Shown here: piece by piece, positions 63,392-64,000 of the stretch | Position numbering within the stretch: the first letter of the stretch is position 1 | Layout: each line of letters starts with the position of its first letter | From: VXNE01 sp965217825 | GTDB lineage: Bacteria; Pseudomonadota; Gammaproteobacteria; Pseudomonadales; Azotimanducaceae | DNA length: 64,000 nt | Direction: 5' to 3' | NCBI GenBank assembly: GCA_965217825.1 | Contig: OZ244571.1 | Location: 124,001-188,000 of the forward strand | Notes under the pieces: model-generated | The model's database searches: none | What the model was told of the DNA's origin: nothing | Seen by the model: the letters and a program-made list of their open reading frames with translations, nothing else | Position numbers and translations under genes: made by a program

Positions 63392-63555
63392 TGCTCCGTC
63401 AAGCCCAAATCTACGGGTATCTGCGGGTCTTTTTGGTCCCTGGACTTCGTTGCTCCTCCTTGTGTGGGGCCTACCACACGGCGTCGTCGCGCCTCGCCAG
63501 GAACCAAAAATCCCTCGCAGCTACACTCGCATTCTTAGACTTGACGAAGCACTAG
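63388..63555. mobile_element. MITE-like 168-bp inverted-repeat element between transporter and ratA
   Basis: The ends are CTAGTGCTCCGTCAAG (63388-63403) and, reversed, CTAGTGCTTCGTCAAG (63540-63555), 15 of 16 identical. The arms continue to pair through TGCGGGTCTTTTTGGTCCC and its partner near 63500-63520. The element overlaps the last codon of the transporter and supplies the first base of the ratA GTG. Confidence 0.75.
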
Positions 63556-63983
63556 TGCGGCGCATCGAGCGCAGCGCCCTGCTGCCCTATCCGGCCGCCG
63601 AGGTCTACGCCCTGGTGAACGACATCGAGGGCTATCCGCAATACATTAAGTGGTGCAAGGCAGCCGAGATCGTGGAATCCGGCGATGGGCTGATGGTTGC
63701 GAAACTGACGCTGGCCGGCCGCGGGATCAAGGAGACATTGGTGACGCGGAACAGCCTCGTTCCCCACCACAGCATTGCCATGACGCTGGCACGAGGACCG
63801 TTCAAGCACCTTTCGGGCGTATGGACATTCACGCCGCTCGGTCCCGGATGCCGCGTTCGTCTCGCATTGGAATTCGAACCGAAACGCAGCCTGTTCTTCG
63901 TGTTCGGCACCGCGCATTTGCTCAATCGGGTGGCTGATGAGACGCTCGACGCTTTCGCCCGGCGCGCCCGCGAAGTCCTCTGA
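63555..63983 (+). CDS. ratA: RatA-like ribosome association toxin / START-domain protein
   Basis: The protein has 142 residues from the GTG at 63555; the family N-terminus (RRIERSALLPYPAAEVYALV) begins directly after it. NDIEGYPQYIKWCKAAEIVE and GVWTFTPLGPGCRVRLALEF fit RatA/Coq10-type START domains. In E. coli RatA blocks 70S assembly, and related proteins bind ubiquinone. The GTG overlaps the last base of the inverted-repeat element and no clear ribosome site precedes it, so expression may have changed after insertion. Confidence 0.88.
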   Translation: MRRIERSALLPYPAAEVYALVNDIEGYPQYIKWCKAAEIVESGDGLMVAKLTLAGRGIKETLVTRNSLVPHHSIAMTLARGPFKHLSGVWTFTPLGPGCRVRLALEFEPKRSLFFVFGTAHLLNRVADETLDAFARRAREVL

Positions 63984-63992
63984 GAAGGCCGC

Positions 63993-64000
63993 ATGAACAT
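63993..64000 (+). CDS. Start of next gene, truncated by window end
   Basis: An ATG at 63993 follows GAGAAGG by 5 nt. In related genomes ratA is followed by ratB/rnfH; only three codons are visible here, so this is an expectation. Confidence 0.4.

Noticed and set aside
1..64000. CRISPR arrays, tRNA or rRNA genes
   Set aside because: No regularly spaced direct repeats and no cloverleaf or rRNA-like stretch were noticed on either strand; a covariance-model scan would be needed to exclude them fully.

Overview
The window is high-GC DNA from a gammaproteobacterium, probably an uncultured marine or host-associated lineage. The evidence is the smpB/ratA neighbourhood, a MetR-type regulator, TonB-dependent receptor and PAS-GGDEF-EAL genes, and abundant insertion sequences and small palindromic repeats. 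No rRNA, tRNA or CRISPR array was seen.

Positions 1-17200 look like a defence or accessory island with many broken genes. It starts with the 3' part of a UvrD-like helicase, followed by a translationally coupled but frameshifted GIY-YIG-like gene. Next comes a phage Gp37/Gp68 three-Cys-motif gene behind a textbook LexA box, with its partner tcmP. A DUF1643 gene follows, cut by an IS1380-family element with a perfect CTAA target duplication. A nucleotide-themed cluster (8097-11833) then holds a DNA base-hypermodification-like helical protein, converging on a leftward operon of a membrane-anchored dCTP-deaminase-like pseudoenzyme, a two-helix membrane protein and a MazG/MazG_C protein. The island ends with a resolvase tail, a YcaQ-like glycosylase, a broken cyclase-like gene, a PIN-like protein and a dndC-like fragment.

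Positions 17900-27190 are core-like: a secreted TldD/PmbA pair, an Fpg/Nei glycosylase, an SDR, a GPP34 protein, an LLM-class oxidoreductase, SixA, DUF924, a small membrane protein and a PNPOx-like protein. Positions 27188-41600 are a second mobile zone. It has a frameshifted ISNCY-type element, a radC remnant, two closely related tyrosine recombinases around a LAL-type LuxR regulator and an rve-type transposase, repeated TTGCTCCCGATAACT half-sites with one full palindrome, an orphan TadG-like VWA protein and a truncated Calx-beta protein.

Positions 41590-64000 are mostly housekeeping or metabolic: metR; an acyl-CoA carboxylase set (BCCP, crotonase, carboxyltransferase) without a biotin carboxylase; Uma2; vapBC; a phosphatase; a TonB receptor; purC; a cystathionine gamma-synthase-like enzyme; a c-di-GMP protein; Nudix; an AttEFGH-like ABC system; an Arc-like repressor; smpB; an NSS transporter and ratA. 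Two genes here (Nudix and the ABC permease) carry in-frame copies of a short palindromic repeat that also occurs once between genes. A separate 168-bp inverted-repeat element sits exactly between the transporter stop and the ratA start.

The best candidates for something undescribed are the deaminase-like/2TM/MazG_C cluster, the recombinase with its palindromic sites, and the protein-coding palindromic repeats.
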